Below are positions 1-8,038 of a stretch of DNA of 17,973 nt, one piece after another. The position numbers were made by a program, and so were the translations under genes. Source of the stretch: Chloroflexi bacterium UBA4733. GTDB lineage: Bacteria > Chloroflexota > UBA4733. The DNA lies in the NCBI GenBank assembly GCA_002404055.1, contig DHIZ01000150.1, positions 1 through 17,973 of the forward strand. The letters run 5' to 3'. The stretch's first letter is position 1, and each line of letters starts with the position of its first letter. The notes beneath the pieces were generated by a model, which was not told where the DNA came from, did no database searches, and saw only the letters and a program-made list of their open reading frames with translations.

Positions 1-155
1 CTTGCCCCCCGTGATCGGGTACCTCCTTTGAGCTAAACTTCGAGCATATATGGGAGCAGATCCCAATACTTCTCGGTTCCAGCGCCTTCGTCGCTCCGCC
101 CGTTATCGGGCAATTTGCCAGGCTCAGAGTTACTACACCTACTGAACTCCAACTC

Positions 156-1409
156 ATGCAATACTTGGATCCTGGCTATGCTCTATCGCACACAGAGCCA
201 CTCCGATGCGGCTTGGTCAGAGATCTTCTGTATCTCCAACTTCCGTGGTCTATCGAAACAGGTTATCCAGGGTTCTCCTACAAGGAGATACGAGATATAC
301 TTATCCGGCTTGATCTGTTCCACCTCATTGATAGCGTCTCACCCGAGAGTCTCGTGCGAGCAAGGTTGTCGCCGGAGTGGGCAGTACTAGCCTCGTCAAT
401 CTTGACTCCTGGCCCCAGCGACCGAGCGGCGCGCCTTCAGGAACCACTTAGTCACCTTCGAAGTCTCCTTCAGTCGACGCCACCGGACGCGCCCACACGG
501 TTAGGTAGGACGCGAATGTCTCAAATTGGTATAGTGACCGCATTACCCGAGGAATGGCTCGCCATCACGACCGCCTTAAACGCGCATGAAGTAGGCAGCG
601 TGAAGAACGATCCCAACCGCTACGCGACGGCTACGTTACCCAGCACCCGTGGATCATCGCTAGAGGCCGTTATCTCATTCCTCCCGCGCACGGGAACAGA
701 CAGCGCAGCTACGGTCACGACAAATCTGCTCCGCTCTTTTCCACGGGTCGACGACCTCATTTTCTCTGGCATAGCCTGCGGTTGCCCACGTCCCTCCGAT
801 CCAGACAAACACGTCCGCTTGGGCGATATTGTGGTCTCCGACGCTAGGGGCCTCGTCCAAACCGATCATCAGACCCTCCACGACAACGACCGGAATCTGA
901 GGAGCGCCATGCCCATACCGTCTCGGCGACTGCTCAACTGCGTTCGCCTGCTTGAAGCCGACAGGTTGCAGCGCCGCTACGTCTGGGATGCGGTGCTCGA
1001 CGACATAGTTGCGGCGAACAGCCTCTTCCGTCGCCCGAGTCCGAAAACTGACGTCTTACTCGATGGTGACGGGGTGCGTATCAAAAATCCCAAAGATACC
1101 GATCGCCGGGCCGGCTATCCCAAAGTTGTTCACGGCACTATCGGCTCGTCCAACACGCTGTTTCGGAATTCGCTGGAGCGTGACAAACTGGCAAGGGAGC
1201 ACGGTCTTACAGCGTTTGAAATGGAAGGAGCTGGAACCGCGGAGGCGGTATGGCATTTCGGGAAGAACTACATAATCATCAGAGGAATATGTGATTACGG
1301 CGATGGTAGAACGAAAAATGACAAGTGGCATAACTATGCGGCTGCCGTGGCGGCAGCCTACACCACTGCCGTACTTAATCGGCTCCGTGATGATTGGATA
1401 GCAGTATGA
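156..1409 (+). CDS. Nucleoside phosphorylase/nucleosidase-superfamily protein with an N-terminal extension
   Basis: Residues from about 121 (MSQIGIVTALPEEW) to the end resemble the PNP/UDP phosphorylase and MTA/SAH nucleosidase superfamily. That family cleaves the N-glycosidic bond of purine nucleosides. Visible hallmarks are the acidic PEE pair at 131-133, FEMEG at 354-358 (E357 matches the ribose-binding Glu of MTA/SAH nucleosidases) and ICDYGD at 378-383 (D380 matches the catalytic Asp). The tail RTKNDKWHNYAAAVAAAY resembles phosphorylase domains found in STAND-type and other conflict proteins. Residues 1-120 are unrecognised but include a stretch near 45-90 that could be a winged helix (KEIRDILIRLDLF...RARLSPEW). 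The start is uncertain: the frame is open back to a TGA at 12-14 with no usable start before ATG 156, and ATG 516, preceded by TAGGTAGGA, would give a 297-residue phosphorylase alone. The stop overlaps the next start (ATGA). Substrate is unknown. Confidence 0.75.
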   Translation: MQYLDPGYALSHTEPLRCGLVRDLLYLQLPWSIETGYPGFSYKEIRDILIRLDLFHLIDSVSPESLVRARLSPEWAVLASSILTPGPSDRAARLQEPLSHLRSLLQSTPPDAPTRLGRTRMSQIGIVTALPEEWLAITTALNAHEVGSVKNDPNRYATATLPSTRGSSLEAVISFLPRTGTDSAATVTTNLLRSFPRVDDLIFSGIACGCPRPSDPDKHVRLGDIVVSDARGLVQTDHQTLHDNDRNLRSAMPIPSRRLLNCVRLLEADRLQRRYVWDAVLDDIVAANSLFRRPSPKTDVLLDGDGVRIKNPKDTDRRAGYPKVVHGTIGSSNTLFRNSLERDKLAREHGLTAFEMEGAGTAEAVWHFGKNYIIIRGICDYGDGRTKNDKWHNYAAAVAAAYTTAVLNRLRDDWIAV

Positions 1410-1945
1410 GAGAAATAGAGGTTAAGGTTCGGACTAGAGATGCCGTAGGTGCTGCGCGCGCGCTCTAGGAACTCGGCGTCAAGCTTAGTGACGGCGTGCG
1501 ACAAGCGGATTCTATCTTCGTTCCAAGGCCATTAAAACTGATAGAGACGGATGCTGCCATCTCTCCGATATTACGAGTGCGAGAGGAGAACGGCAAATGC
1601 ACGCTGACACTCAAAAGGGACGCCACAGATCAGCTAGATAGTATTGAGTACGAAACTGAGATCGGCGACAGACGCGAAGTTGCCGGCATTCTCGACGAGT
1701 TAGGCTATCACGAGGTAGTCAAAGTAGTAAAGGTACGGCGCAAAGGAGTACTGGACACATTCCGTATTTGTGTCGACGAAGTCGAACAGTTAGGAATATT
1801 TATCGAATTGGAAGCACGTTTAGGTGATGATGCCGATGTGAATCGTGTCAGGAGCGATTGTTGGACGATCTTATCGAGATGCGGGTTTGTAGAAGGCGAT
1901 CGGGTAACGACCGGGTACGATCGCCTAGTTGAAAGCGAGTCATAG
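1406..1945 (+). pseudogene. CYTH-domain (CyaB/thiamine-triphosphatase-like) protein interrupted by in-frame TAG
   Basis: ATG 1406 overlaps the preceding stop as ATGA, so the two genes would be translationally coupled. Codons 1-20 read MREIEVKVRT RDAVGAARAL, which holds the CYTH signature ExExK (E3, E5, K7). TAG follows at 1466-1468, and the same frame then continues ELGVKLSDGVRQADSIF to a TAG at 1943-1945. Later motifs fit the triphosphate-tunnel fold: LRVREENGKCTLTLKRD, an IEYET strand and GIFIELEAR. The family includes class IV adenylate cyclases, thiamine triphosphatases and other triphosphate-binding enzymes; the substrate cannot be told here. A single change such as CAG to TAG explains the stop. 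Reinitiation at GTG 1496 would lack the ExExK motif and so probably be inactive. Alternatives are suppression of the stop or a sequencing error. Confidence 0.75.
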
Positions 1946-2084
1946 CTACCGCGATGATGCCATGAAGAGAGGCGAGAGAGACATCGTTCCGCGCGCTGTC
2001 TTAGGTTCGGTGGAGTCTGTACACAGATCGTCGCCTGGTCGTCCTAGACTGTCTCTAGAACTATGCTATGAAGGGGGTGGTTAA

Positions 2085-2669
2085 TTGGAAAGAGTAGAGA
2101 CCGGAATTCAAACAATCCATGGCGTCTTTACGATGATCTGCTATGAAGATGGGAGCGGTCTTCCTGACTTCGCGCTGGTGCATGGAAACGTGTCAGGACA
2201 GTCAAGAGTGATCACGAGAGTCCAGTCGGAGTGCCTGACCGGTCACGTGTTCCACTCGCTGAGTTGCGACTGTTATGAACAGCTACACGATTCGCTTAAG
2301 GCAATTACGTGCGAAGCAAGAGGCGTCCTAATATACCTTCGGCAAGAGGGACGCGGGATAGGTCTCTCGGCCAAGATGCGCTCATATATCCTACAAAGAC
2401 AGGGCCTCGATACCGTTGAGGCGAATGTCAGGTTGGGGTATGGGGCAGACGAGCGGACATACGACGCCGCTGCCAGAATCTTGCAGGACTTGGAGGTTCA
2501 ATCGATTGTTCTCCTCACGAATAACCCTGAGAAAGACTCTGCGCTACGACAGCAAGGTGTATCAGTAGTTGAGGTCATTGGCGTACCACCGACCGTACGG
2601 GAGCAGAACAAGCGGTATCTAACGACGAAAGTGGTTAAAATGGGACACAGGTTCGTTATCCCGACTTGA
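2085..2669 (+). CDS. ribA: GTP cyclohydrolase II, stand-alone
   Basis: GTP cyclohydrolase II opens GTP to 2,5-diamino-6-ribosylamino-4-pyrimidinone 5'-phosphate, formate and pyrophosphate, the first step of riboflavin synthesis. The 194-residue protein shows the zinc ligands as C50-x10-C61-x-C63 within SECLTGHVFHSLSCDC, the YLRQEGRGIGL catalytic loop (84-94), and a C-terminal LLTNNPEK segment (143-150), all as in RibA. It has the usual single-domain length and is not fused to RibB. The start is TTG 2085, chosen because the purine-rich GGGGGTGG (2073-2080) lies just upstream and no better start is visible. No other riboflavin gene is nearby. It follows a phosphorylase-like gene and a CYTH gene after 139 bases, in the AT-richer left segment. 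It may therefore serve a specialised pathway that uses GTP-derived pyrimidines, as in toxoflavin-type synthesis, rather than riboflavin supply. That role is inference. Confidence 0.9.
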   Translation: MERVETGIQTIHGVFTMICYEDGSGLPDFALVHGNVSGQSRVITRVQSECLTGHVFHSLSCDCYEQLHDSLKAITCEARGVLIYLRQEGRGIGLSAKMRSYILQRQGLDTVEANVRLGYGADERTYDAAARILQDLEVQSIVLLTNNPEKDSALRQQGVSVVEVIGVPPTVREQNKRYLTTKVVKMGHRFVIPT

Positions 2670-2944
2670 GTGCTCGAAGCTAGCCCTGATAATGTCCGGT
2701 CTGCACACTAATTTTATGGATTGGGTGCGATTCACTGCTGTTGCGGCAGTTCGGTTGGTCGGAGTGGGAGTGTTTGGGGCGAGGTGACAAGCCGGGCGGG
2801 ACTACGGCAAGATGAGCGTGATGAGAACCCGTCTTGCTGAGGGAACCGTTCCATGCCTGTTACCTCTGCCCCGAGTGTCCACGACCTGCGCGCCGAATTC
2901 GAGACGATCCTGGCGAACGGGTGTATCCCATGTGCCTCGGTCAC
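2670..2944. other. Intergenic stretch between ribA and hicAB, no convincing gene
   Basis: No recognisable gene is present. A 44-codon frame (2853-2987, starting MPVTSAPSVHDLRAEF) looks protein-like over its first 20 residues. It lacks a clear ribosome-binding site and runs through the hicA promoter, so it may be the 5' scrap of a lost gene. No terminator hairpin with a T-run was found after ribA. Confidence 0.4.
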
Positions 2945-2973
2945 TTGCATGTTCGGATCTTCCACGATATATT
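2945..2973 (+). promoter_or_regulatory. Putative sigma70-type promoter of hicAB
   Basis: TTGCAT (2945-2950) and TATATT (2968-2973) are separated by exactly 17 bases, 35 bases upstream of the hicA start. The palindrome just downstream supports a repressed toxin-antitoxin promoter. This is motif matching only. Confidence 0.6.
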
Positions 2974-2991
2974 GCCACTATGAGTAGTGGC
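2974..2991. promoter_or_regulatory. Putative HicB operator: 7-bp inverted repeat
   Basis: GCCACTA-TGAG-TAGTGGC is a perfect 7-bp inverted repeat with a 4-base spacer. It begins directly after the putative -10 box and ends 17 bases before the hicA start. This is where an autorepressing antitoxin complex would block transcription. HicB proteins are known to repress their own operons; the assignment of this palindrome is inference. Confidence 0.6.
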
Positions 2992-3008
2992 AGTGGTGAG
3001 GGGCGAGC

Positions 3009-3248
3009 GTGGCGGACAAGCGTCTGGAGCGCATGCGGCGCAATCCGAAGGCGGTGCGTCCGGAGGAATTGGGAGCGGCGCTCACATCCGCCGGCTTTGT
3101 CGCCAGCCAGCCGGGAACCAGCCACTGCACGTATCGTCGCGCGGATGGGGCACGGATCACTGTCCCCTATCGTAAGCCGCATCTCCTGGAGGTGTACGTA
3201 CGCCAGGCGCTGCGCTATTTGGACGATGTTGCCGGCGAAAAGGAGTGA
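3009..3248 (+). CDS. hicA: HicA-family mRNA interferase toxin
   Basis: HicA toxins are small dsRBD-fold ribonucleases that cleave mRNA independently of the ribosome and are neutralised by HicB. The 79-residue product carries the family core: NPKAVRPEELGAALTSAGF at about 12-30, GTSHCTYRR at 36-44 with the expected catalytic His at position 39, and the ending RITVPYRKPHLLEVYVRQAL. The start is GTG 3009, preceded by GAGGGG (2998-3003). Its TGA (3246-3248) directly abuts the first hicB ATG, as in co-translated pairs. It lies behind a promoter and palindrome. It appears intact, with no missing key residue. HicA family membership is secure; toxicity is inferred from the family. Confidence 0.9.
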   Translation: MADKRLERMRRNPKAVRPEELGAALTSAGFVASQPGTSHCTYRRADGARITVPYRKPHLLEVYVRQALRYLDDVAGEKE

Positions 3249-3251
3249 ATG

Positions 3252-3644
3252 ATGATCGCCGAACCAATGACTCGCACCGATGCAGCGTCGATTGCGCGCT
3301 ACATGGCGCTGCCCTACCGGGTTGAGCTGATCCCGGATCCCGAAGGCTGGTTCGTGCATATCCCGGAGTTGCCGGGGTGCATGAGCCAGGGAGACACGGC
3401 CGAGGAGGCCATCGCCATGATTCGGGACGCCCAGCGCAGTTGGCTGGAATCGGCGCTCGCCAATGGCGATCCGGTGCCGGTGCCGAGCGCGCCGGTGCAT
3501 AGCTTCACCGGCAAGTTCAATGTGCGGGTGCCTAAGGACCTGCATCGGAACCTGGTCGCGCGTGCCGAAGCGGAAGGGGTAAGCCTCAACCTCTTCGTCG
3601 CCACGGCGCTCGCGCGCGTGGTCTCCGGGCCGACGCAGCGGTAG
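3252..3644 (+). CDS. hicB: HicB-family antitoxin with C-terminal DNA-binding segment
   Basis: HicB binds and inhibits HicA and represses the operon. The N-terminal half holds the partially degraded RNase H-like fold typical of HicB: YRVELIPDPEGWFVHIPELPGCMSQGDTAEEAIAMIRDAQRSWLESALANGDPVP. The C-terminal part (FNVRVPKDLHRNLVARAEAEGVSLNLFVATALARVV) looks like a ribbon-helix-helix/HicB-type DNA-binding element. Two adjacent ATG codons exist, 3249 and 3252. I chose 3252 because AAGGAG (3240-3245) then has normal spacing, while 3249 directly abuts the hicA stop and is the alternative. It ends in TAG, 22 bases before the next gene. Confidence 0.9.
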   Translation: MIAEPMTRTDAASIARYMALPYRVELIPDPEGWFVHIPELPGCMSQGDTAEEAIAMIRDAQRSWLESALANGDPVPVPSAPVHSFTGKFNVRVPKDLHRNLVARAEAEGVSLNLFVATALARVVSGPTQR

Positions 3645-3666
3645 GGAAGATCGGGAGGCGAAGCGG

Positions 3667-4380
3667 GTGTGTAGTAACGGCGTCAAGGCGCTGACGTTCG
3701 ACGTATTCGGCACCGTCGTGGACTACCGCACGACGCTCATCCGCGAAGGGAAACAGATCAACCAGGCAAAAGGCCTGACGGTCGCCTGGGGCCGCCTGGC
3801 CGACGACTGGCGCGATGGCTACAGACCGATCCTTCAGCGTGTGGAGGGCGGCGAACTCCCGTGGCTCAAGCTGGACGTGCTGCATCGCATGCTGCTGGAT
3901 GATCTGATCCCCCGATTCGGTCTCGACACGCTCAGCGAGGCGGAGCGCGCCGACTTGAATCGGGTCTGGCATCGGCTCCAACCCTGGCCCGACGCCGTCT
4001 CTGGGCTGGAACGCCTGCGCCGTCGCTACATCCTTGCGCCGCTGTCCAACGGCAACCTCGCACTGCTCACGAACATGGCAAAGCACGCCGGCCTGCCCTG
4101 GGACTGCGTTCTCTCGGCGGATCTCGCCCGTGCCTACAAGCCCAATCCGCAGGTCTACCGGATGGCCGCCGACCTACTCGACCTCCGGCCAGACGACATC
4201 ATGATGGTGGCCGCCCACCAGGGAGACCTGCACGCTGCCTAGGCCGAAGGCTTCCGCACCGCCTTTGTGCCGCGTCCACTGGAACGCGGGCCAGATGGAC
4301 GCCCCGACCTGACGCCTGATCCGTCGTTTGATGTCGTTGCCCAGGACTTTGGAGACCTGGCGCAGCAACTCGGGGCATAA
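3667..4380 (+). pseudogene. Haloacid dehalogenase type II-like (HAD) hydrolase interrupted by in-frame TAG
   Basis: The frame starts at GTG 3667 behind GGGAGG (3653-3658). HAD motif I is FDVFGTVVD with nucleophile D12, motif II is PLSNGN (S127, N128), motif III has K158 in ARAYKPNPQVY, and motif IV is MMVAAHQGDLHAA with D187. This matches type II L-2-haloacid dehalogenases, which hydrolyse short 2-haloacids, although the HAD family is broad. A TAG at 4240-4242 (codon 192) stops the frame just after motif IV. The same frame then continues AEGFRTAFVPRPLERGPDG and on to TAA at 4378-4380 with the expected C-terminal sequence. The truncated 191-residue form keeps the catalytic residues but loses the last core strand and helices. 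CAG to TAG is the simplest cause. Start and family are fairly sure; exact substrate is not. Confidence 0.8.
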
Positions 4381-4453
4381 GGCGTTCCCCGTCCCCGTGG
4401 TGCCGCTCGTATCAACTCGAACTTCTCGCGGCCCAATCCGCAGGCGCCACTCT

Positions 4454-4743
4454 CTACGCTGCATAGACAGCTTTCAGCAAAATGCGGTCGCGCAACTGGC
4501 GCTTGAGGCCGCCGGGCGTCGCCAGGTCGACGGGCCTGCCGAGCAGGTCACCAGGCGGCGCTCCAGCCTTATCAGCTCGAAGTAGCCGACGGGCATTGCG
4601 AACTGGAACAGCACGTCCACATCGCTGTCCGGCCGCGCCTCATTGCGCGCGACAGAGCCAAAGAGGGCGATAGACTTCACCCCGAAGCTTTCGAGATCCT
4701 GGCGATGAGCCGCCAGGATCGTCAGCGCCTCATCTCGCTGCAT
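4454..4743 (-). pseudogene. MNT-type minimal nucleotidyltransferase, frameshifted
   Basis: The gene starts at the ATG ending at 4743, behind GGAGGAG (4749-4755). The protein has the polymerase-beta-like signature FGSVARNEARPDSDVDVLF with G29, S30 and metal-binding D41 and D43. Such minimal nucleotidyltransferases (MntA type) act as antitoxins that AMPylate a HEPN toxin. After RLERRL (residue 64) the frame goes wrong. Adding one base at the GG/CC run near 4551-4552 restores GDLLGRPVDLATPGGLKRQL and then RDRILLKAVYAA to a TAG at 4454-4456. A single G lost from a GGG run explains it. No HEPN partner follows; the downstream DNA is the end of the convergent HAD gene. It sits 31 bases behind the DUF433 gene, probably in one operon. 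Confidence 0.8.
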
Positions 4744-4774
4744 CGTCTCTCCTCCAGAGCACAAGGCGATCCGT

Positions 4775-4969
4775 CTACGTCGCCGCGTATTCCAGCGCCG
4801 CCGTGATGTCGCCTGATTCCAGGTACGGGTAGTCCGCCAGTATCTCCTCGTGACTTGCCCCCGCGGCGAGCAGGTCCAGGACATCCTTTACCCGAATGCG
4901 CATGCCACGGATGCACGGACGCCCCGCGCACTGCTCGGGACTCACGGTGATGCGGTGCAGCTCGCTCAT
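4775..4969 (-). CDS. DUF433 family small protein (putative antitoxin)
   Basis: The 64-residue product MSELHRITVSPEQ...CIRGMRIRVKDVLDLLAAGASHEEILADYPYLESGDITAALEYAA matches the DUF433 family in length and in the GRPCIRGMRI and ILADYPYL signatures. DUF433 proteins carry a helix-turn-helix-like fold and usually sit beside PIN-like toxins as presumed antitoxins. The start at 4969 is preferred because AGGAG sits about 6 bases upstream. An ATG at 4975 would be directly against that ribosome-binding site. Here the downstream neighbour is a nucleotidyltransferase remnant rather than a PIN gene, and no PIN-like gene is visible. Function is unproven. Confidence 0.85.
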   Translation of the reverse strand: MSELHRITVSPEQCAGRPCIRGMRIRVKDVLDLLAAGASHEEILADYPYLESGDITAALEYAAT

Positions 4970-5060
4970 AGTCATCTCCTCTGCAAGCATAGCAGCAGGC
5001 TGCAAAGGACTTCGGCCAACAGATCAGCCCCGTCCGCGTTTCCTCCTCATAGGCAGCCCA

Positions 5061-5372
5061 TCACGACAAGCGACCTTGAGCGAGGTACGCCCTGAGCAGG
5101 CTCCGAAACAACGGGCTGTGGTTCGGTATTCTCAGATGTAGCAGTTCGTGGACGATCACCTCAGCGCGTGCCTTGCCTGGCTCCCGGAGCAGCCCCGTGT
5201 CGAAGGTTAGTCGCCCGTTCGACGAGCAACTGCCCCACTTGCGCTGCATTGGTCGGAGCGTTACCTGTTGTGGGCTGACGCCAAGGCGCTGTGCCCAGGC
5301 TGCCACTTCGGCTTTGAACTCCTCCGCCGTGATCGCCTCGCCTGGGGGCGATTCCGAAGGCAAGGCCGTCAT
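5061..5372 (-). CDS. YgjP/DUF45-type metal-dependent hydrolase, restriction-associated
   Basis: The 103-residue protein has a zincin motif HELLH in AEVIVHELLHLRIPNHSPLF, preceded by RKWGSCSSNGRLTF, the hallmark of the YgjP-like DUF45/M48-related family. It is much shorter than the usual roughly 230-residue YgjP and corresponds to the catalytic C-terminal half. Its ATG overlaps the hsdR stop as ATGA (5369-5372), so translation is probably coupled. Short DUF45 genes are often found next to type I restriction hsdR genes, which fits this location. The substrate and role (perhaps control of the restriction enzyme) are unknown. The HExxH and the downstream His look intact. Confidence 0.85.
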   Translation of the reverse strand: MTALPSESPPGEAITAEEFKAEVAAWAQRLGVSPQQVTLRPMQRKWGSCSSNGRLTFDTGLLREPGKARAEVIVHELLHLRIPNHSPLFRSLLRAYLAQGRLS

Positions 5373-8012
5373 GCGACGGGCCCCGCCCGCCGGACTGTCC
5401 GCAAGAGCTGGTCGGTGAAGACCGCCATCTGCTCTACCGGGTAATCCCCATCCACCAGCGTCTTGTATACCGCCCGGCGCAACGCTCGCTCTTGATCGCC
5501 GCCTTGCTTCCAGTAGGGGGAACGAGTGAACGCCTCCGCTATCGTTTGGGCGAGTTGCTCGGCGCCCTGGACCTGACTGCGCTGCAAGAGGAGCAAGGCG
5601 GCGAAGCCTTCGGCGGAGAGGTCGCTCTGCTGTCGGGTCTCCTCGGCGGTGCGATACTCGCGCACCAGTTGTTCGAGTTGCTGCAGCGCCTGTTGGGTCG
5701 TCAGTTGCCGTTCGCGGAAGGCCTCGGCGATCTGGTCGGCGCGCTCCCCGATGGGGATCAGGTAGGCCGCCATTGCTCCCTTCTCGGCCACCAGGTCCAC
5801 CAGCGCTTTGATCAAATTGAACACCTTCACCGTGTCGGGGACATCCTCCTGGGCCAGGCGCTCCAACGCTTCCGGTCCCAGGTCGGTGAACTTGCGGATC
5901 GGTCCCAACGTGGTTGTGGTCGTATACTGCTGAACGAGCTCCGATGTCTTCCACCAGAAGCTCTTGTCGACCGCCAGGTAGGGCTCGTAGGCAGCGCGCA
6001 CGGTCTGGTAGAGCGCTGTCAAGGCCGCGTAGTCGGGCAGGAAGCTTCGCAGGACGGCGTCTGGCGACAGGATCTCATACACTTCCTGGAGTTGGCGGAA
6101 GTACTGGTAGAACCGGCTGCGGGTGTCTTCATCCCGGAAGTGCTCCAGCACCGCCTCCACTGCCTTGTCACCGACGAAGCCGGCCTGGATCGGCAGGTAC
6201 TGCGTCCTGCCGGTCTCCATCATCTCGGCAAACTCCTGTTGGAGGACATCCAGCCCTTCAATCACGCCCGCCACATCCTGGGAGTCGAAGGCCAGCGCTC
6301 GTTCCAGGTTGTCGAAGATGCCGACGAAGTCCAGCACGAAGCCGGCCGGCTTGGCTCGCCCAGCGCCGTCCTCATAGGGGCGGTTGACACGGGCGATGGC
6401 CTGCAAGAGCACATGGTCACGCATGGGCTTGTCGAGGTACATGCAGTAGAGCACTGGAGCGTCGTAGCCGGTCAGCAGCTTCTCGGTGACGATCAGAATC
6501 TTGGGCAGTTCGCCGGCCTTGCGGAAGGCGAGGCGAATGCGCTGCTCGTCGTCGTCGGTGAGCACGAAGTCGGCCAATTCGCCGCTGTCGTTGTGGGCGT
6601 GGCTGATGACGACCGCAGAGTAGTCGGACGGCAGGTGCTGGTCGAGCAGCCGCTTGTAGCGAACGCAGGCTTCGCGATCCACGCCGACCAGGAAGGCTTT
6701 GTAGCCGAGTGGCTCGACAGTCTGCCGGAAGTGGTCGGCAACGAAGGCAGCCACCATGGCCATGCGCTCGGGATTCTTCAGCAGGTTCTTGAGTTGCACC
6801 GCCCGGTCCAGCACACGGTTCAGCTCCTCGGGGTCACTCACCCCTTCCAGTTCGGCCAGGCTCAGGAACTCGCGCTCCAACGTCTCCCGATCCACCAGCA
6901 GGTCATTGGAGGCCAAGACGTAGTGCAAGGGGACAGTCGTGCCATCCTCAATGGACTGGCGAATGGAGTACTTGTCCAGGTAGCCCTGGGCATCGTCGGC
7001 GCCGAAGACCTTGAAGGTGCCCTTGCCGTAGGCGGTCTTGTCGATGGGCGTGCCGGTAAAGCCGATATAGGTGGCGTTGGGGAGCGCGCCCATCAAGTAG
7101 TTGCCGAGATCGCCGCCGGTGCTACGGTGCGCCTCGTCCACCAGCACGAAGATGGTCGCCCTGGCGTTGATCTGCTCCGGGATGCCGTCGAACTTGTGGA
7201 TCATGGAGACGATCAGGCCGCGCTGGCCGCGGCGCATCAGCAGCTCCAGGTGGTGCTTGCTACGAGCCTTCGTCACCTCGCTGAAGCCGATGCTCTCCAG
7301 GTTGTCGAAGAGTTGGGATTGCAGTTCATTGCGGTCTACGAGCATGAGCACCGTCGGGTTCTGGAAGCGGGCGTCTTCGATCAGCTTCTTGGCCACGACC
7401 AGCATGGTGTAGGTCTTGCCGGAGCCCTGGGTGTGCCAGACCAGCGCCCGCCGCTTGACCGGATCAGCCGCGCGCTCGACCACGCGCTCCACCGCCCGCA
7501 TCTGGTGGGGCCGCAGGACCACCTTGCTGAGTTCGTCGTCCTTGCGGGTGAAGAGGATGTAGTCGTTCAGGACCCGCAGCAGCCGCTCGGGCGCGACAAA
7601 ACTCTTGACCAGGGTCTCGAAGTCACCGTCCTGTTCCTCCCGCCAGTTGAAGAGGTCCTTGCGTCCGGTCCGCCAGGTGGCGCCGTAGTAGAACTGCACG
7701 AGGTGGGTGACGGTGAAGAGCTGGAGCAAGGCCAGCAGTTCCGGCCCCTCCCGCTGGTAGCGCCGCACTTGCTCCAGCGCCTCGGCGATCCCTTCCAGGC
7801 GGGTGGCAGCCTTGGTCTCGACCAGGAGGACGGGGATGCCGTTGATCAGGAAGATGACGTCGGGCCGAATGCGCTGGACGCCGTTGCTGTAGACGAACTC
7901 CTCGCTGACGTGGAACGTGTTGGTACGGGGCTGCTCCGTATTCAGCCGTCGGACGTTGCGTTCCCGGCGCTCCGTCTCCACGTAGACAGTCTTCAGCCCC
8001 TTGAGGTACTCC
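5369..8012 (-). CDS. hsdR: Type I restriction endonuclease subunit R, 5'-truncated by an insertion sequence
   Basis: HsdR is the motor and nuclease subunit of type I restriction enzymes. Counting from the internal GTG ending at 7981, the nuclease motif is RPDVIFLING...LLVETK (D41, E55, K57), Walker A is TQGSGKT (184-190), DEAH is 282-285, and TGTP (309-312) is followed by a C-terminal helicase motif VI, QAIARVNRP. The frame stays open upstream of that GTG (WEYLKGLKTVYV) to the IS boundary at 8012/8013. There the reading frame enters the IS end and meets TAA. Comparison with the family suggests that the first portion, of the order of 100 residues, is missing. No hsdM or hsdS is present, and the DNA beyond the IS does not resume hsdR. 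The natural promoter is therefore lost. The 870-residue remnant could still be translated from GTG 7981, but restriction activity is unlikely without partners. Confidence 0.9.
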
Positions 8013-8038
8013 CAGAGTTGTTACTGCTGGCGAACCTC
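8013..8038 (+). repeat. Left terminal inverted repeat of the IS1182-family element
   Basis: The sequence begins CAGAGTTGTTACTGC and ends GGCGAACCTC. It matches the reverse complement of 9645-9670 at 25 of 26 positions. The boundary at 8013 also coincides with the loss of hsdR reading frame on the minus strand. Confidence 0.85.

Noticed and set aside
2853..2987. 44-codon frame starting MPVTSAPSVHDLRAEF
   Set aside because: It is too short, lacks a clear ribosome-binding site and overlaps the better-supported hicAB promoter and operator; at most a gene scrap.
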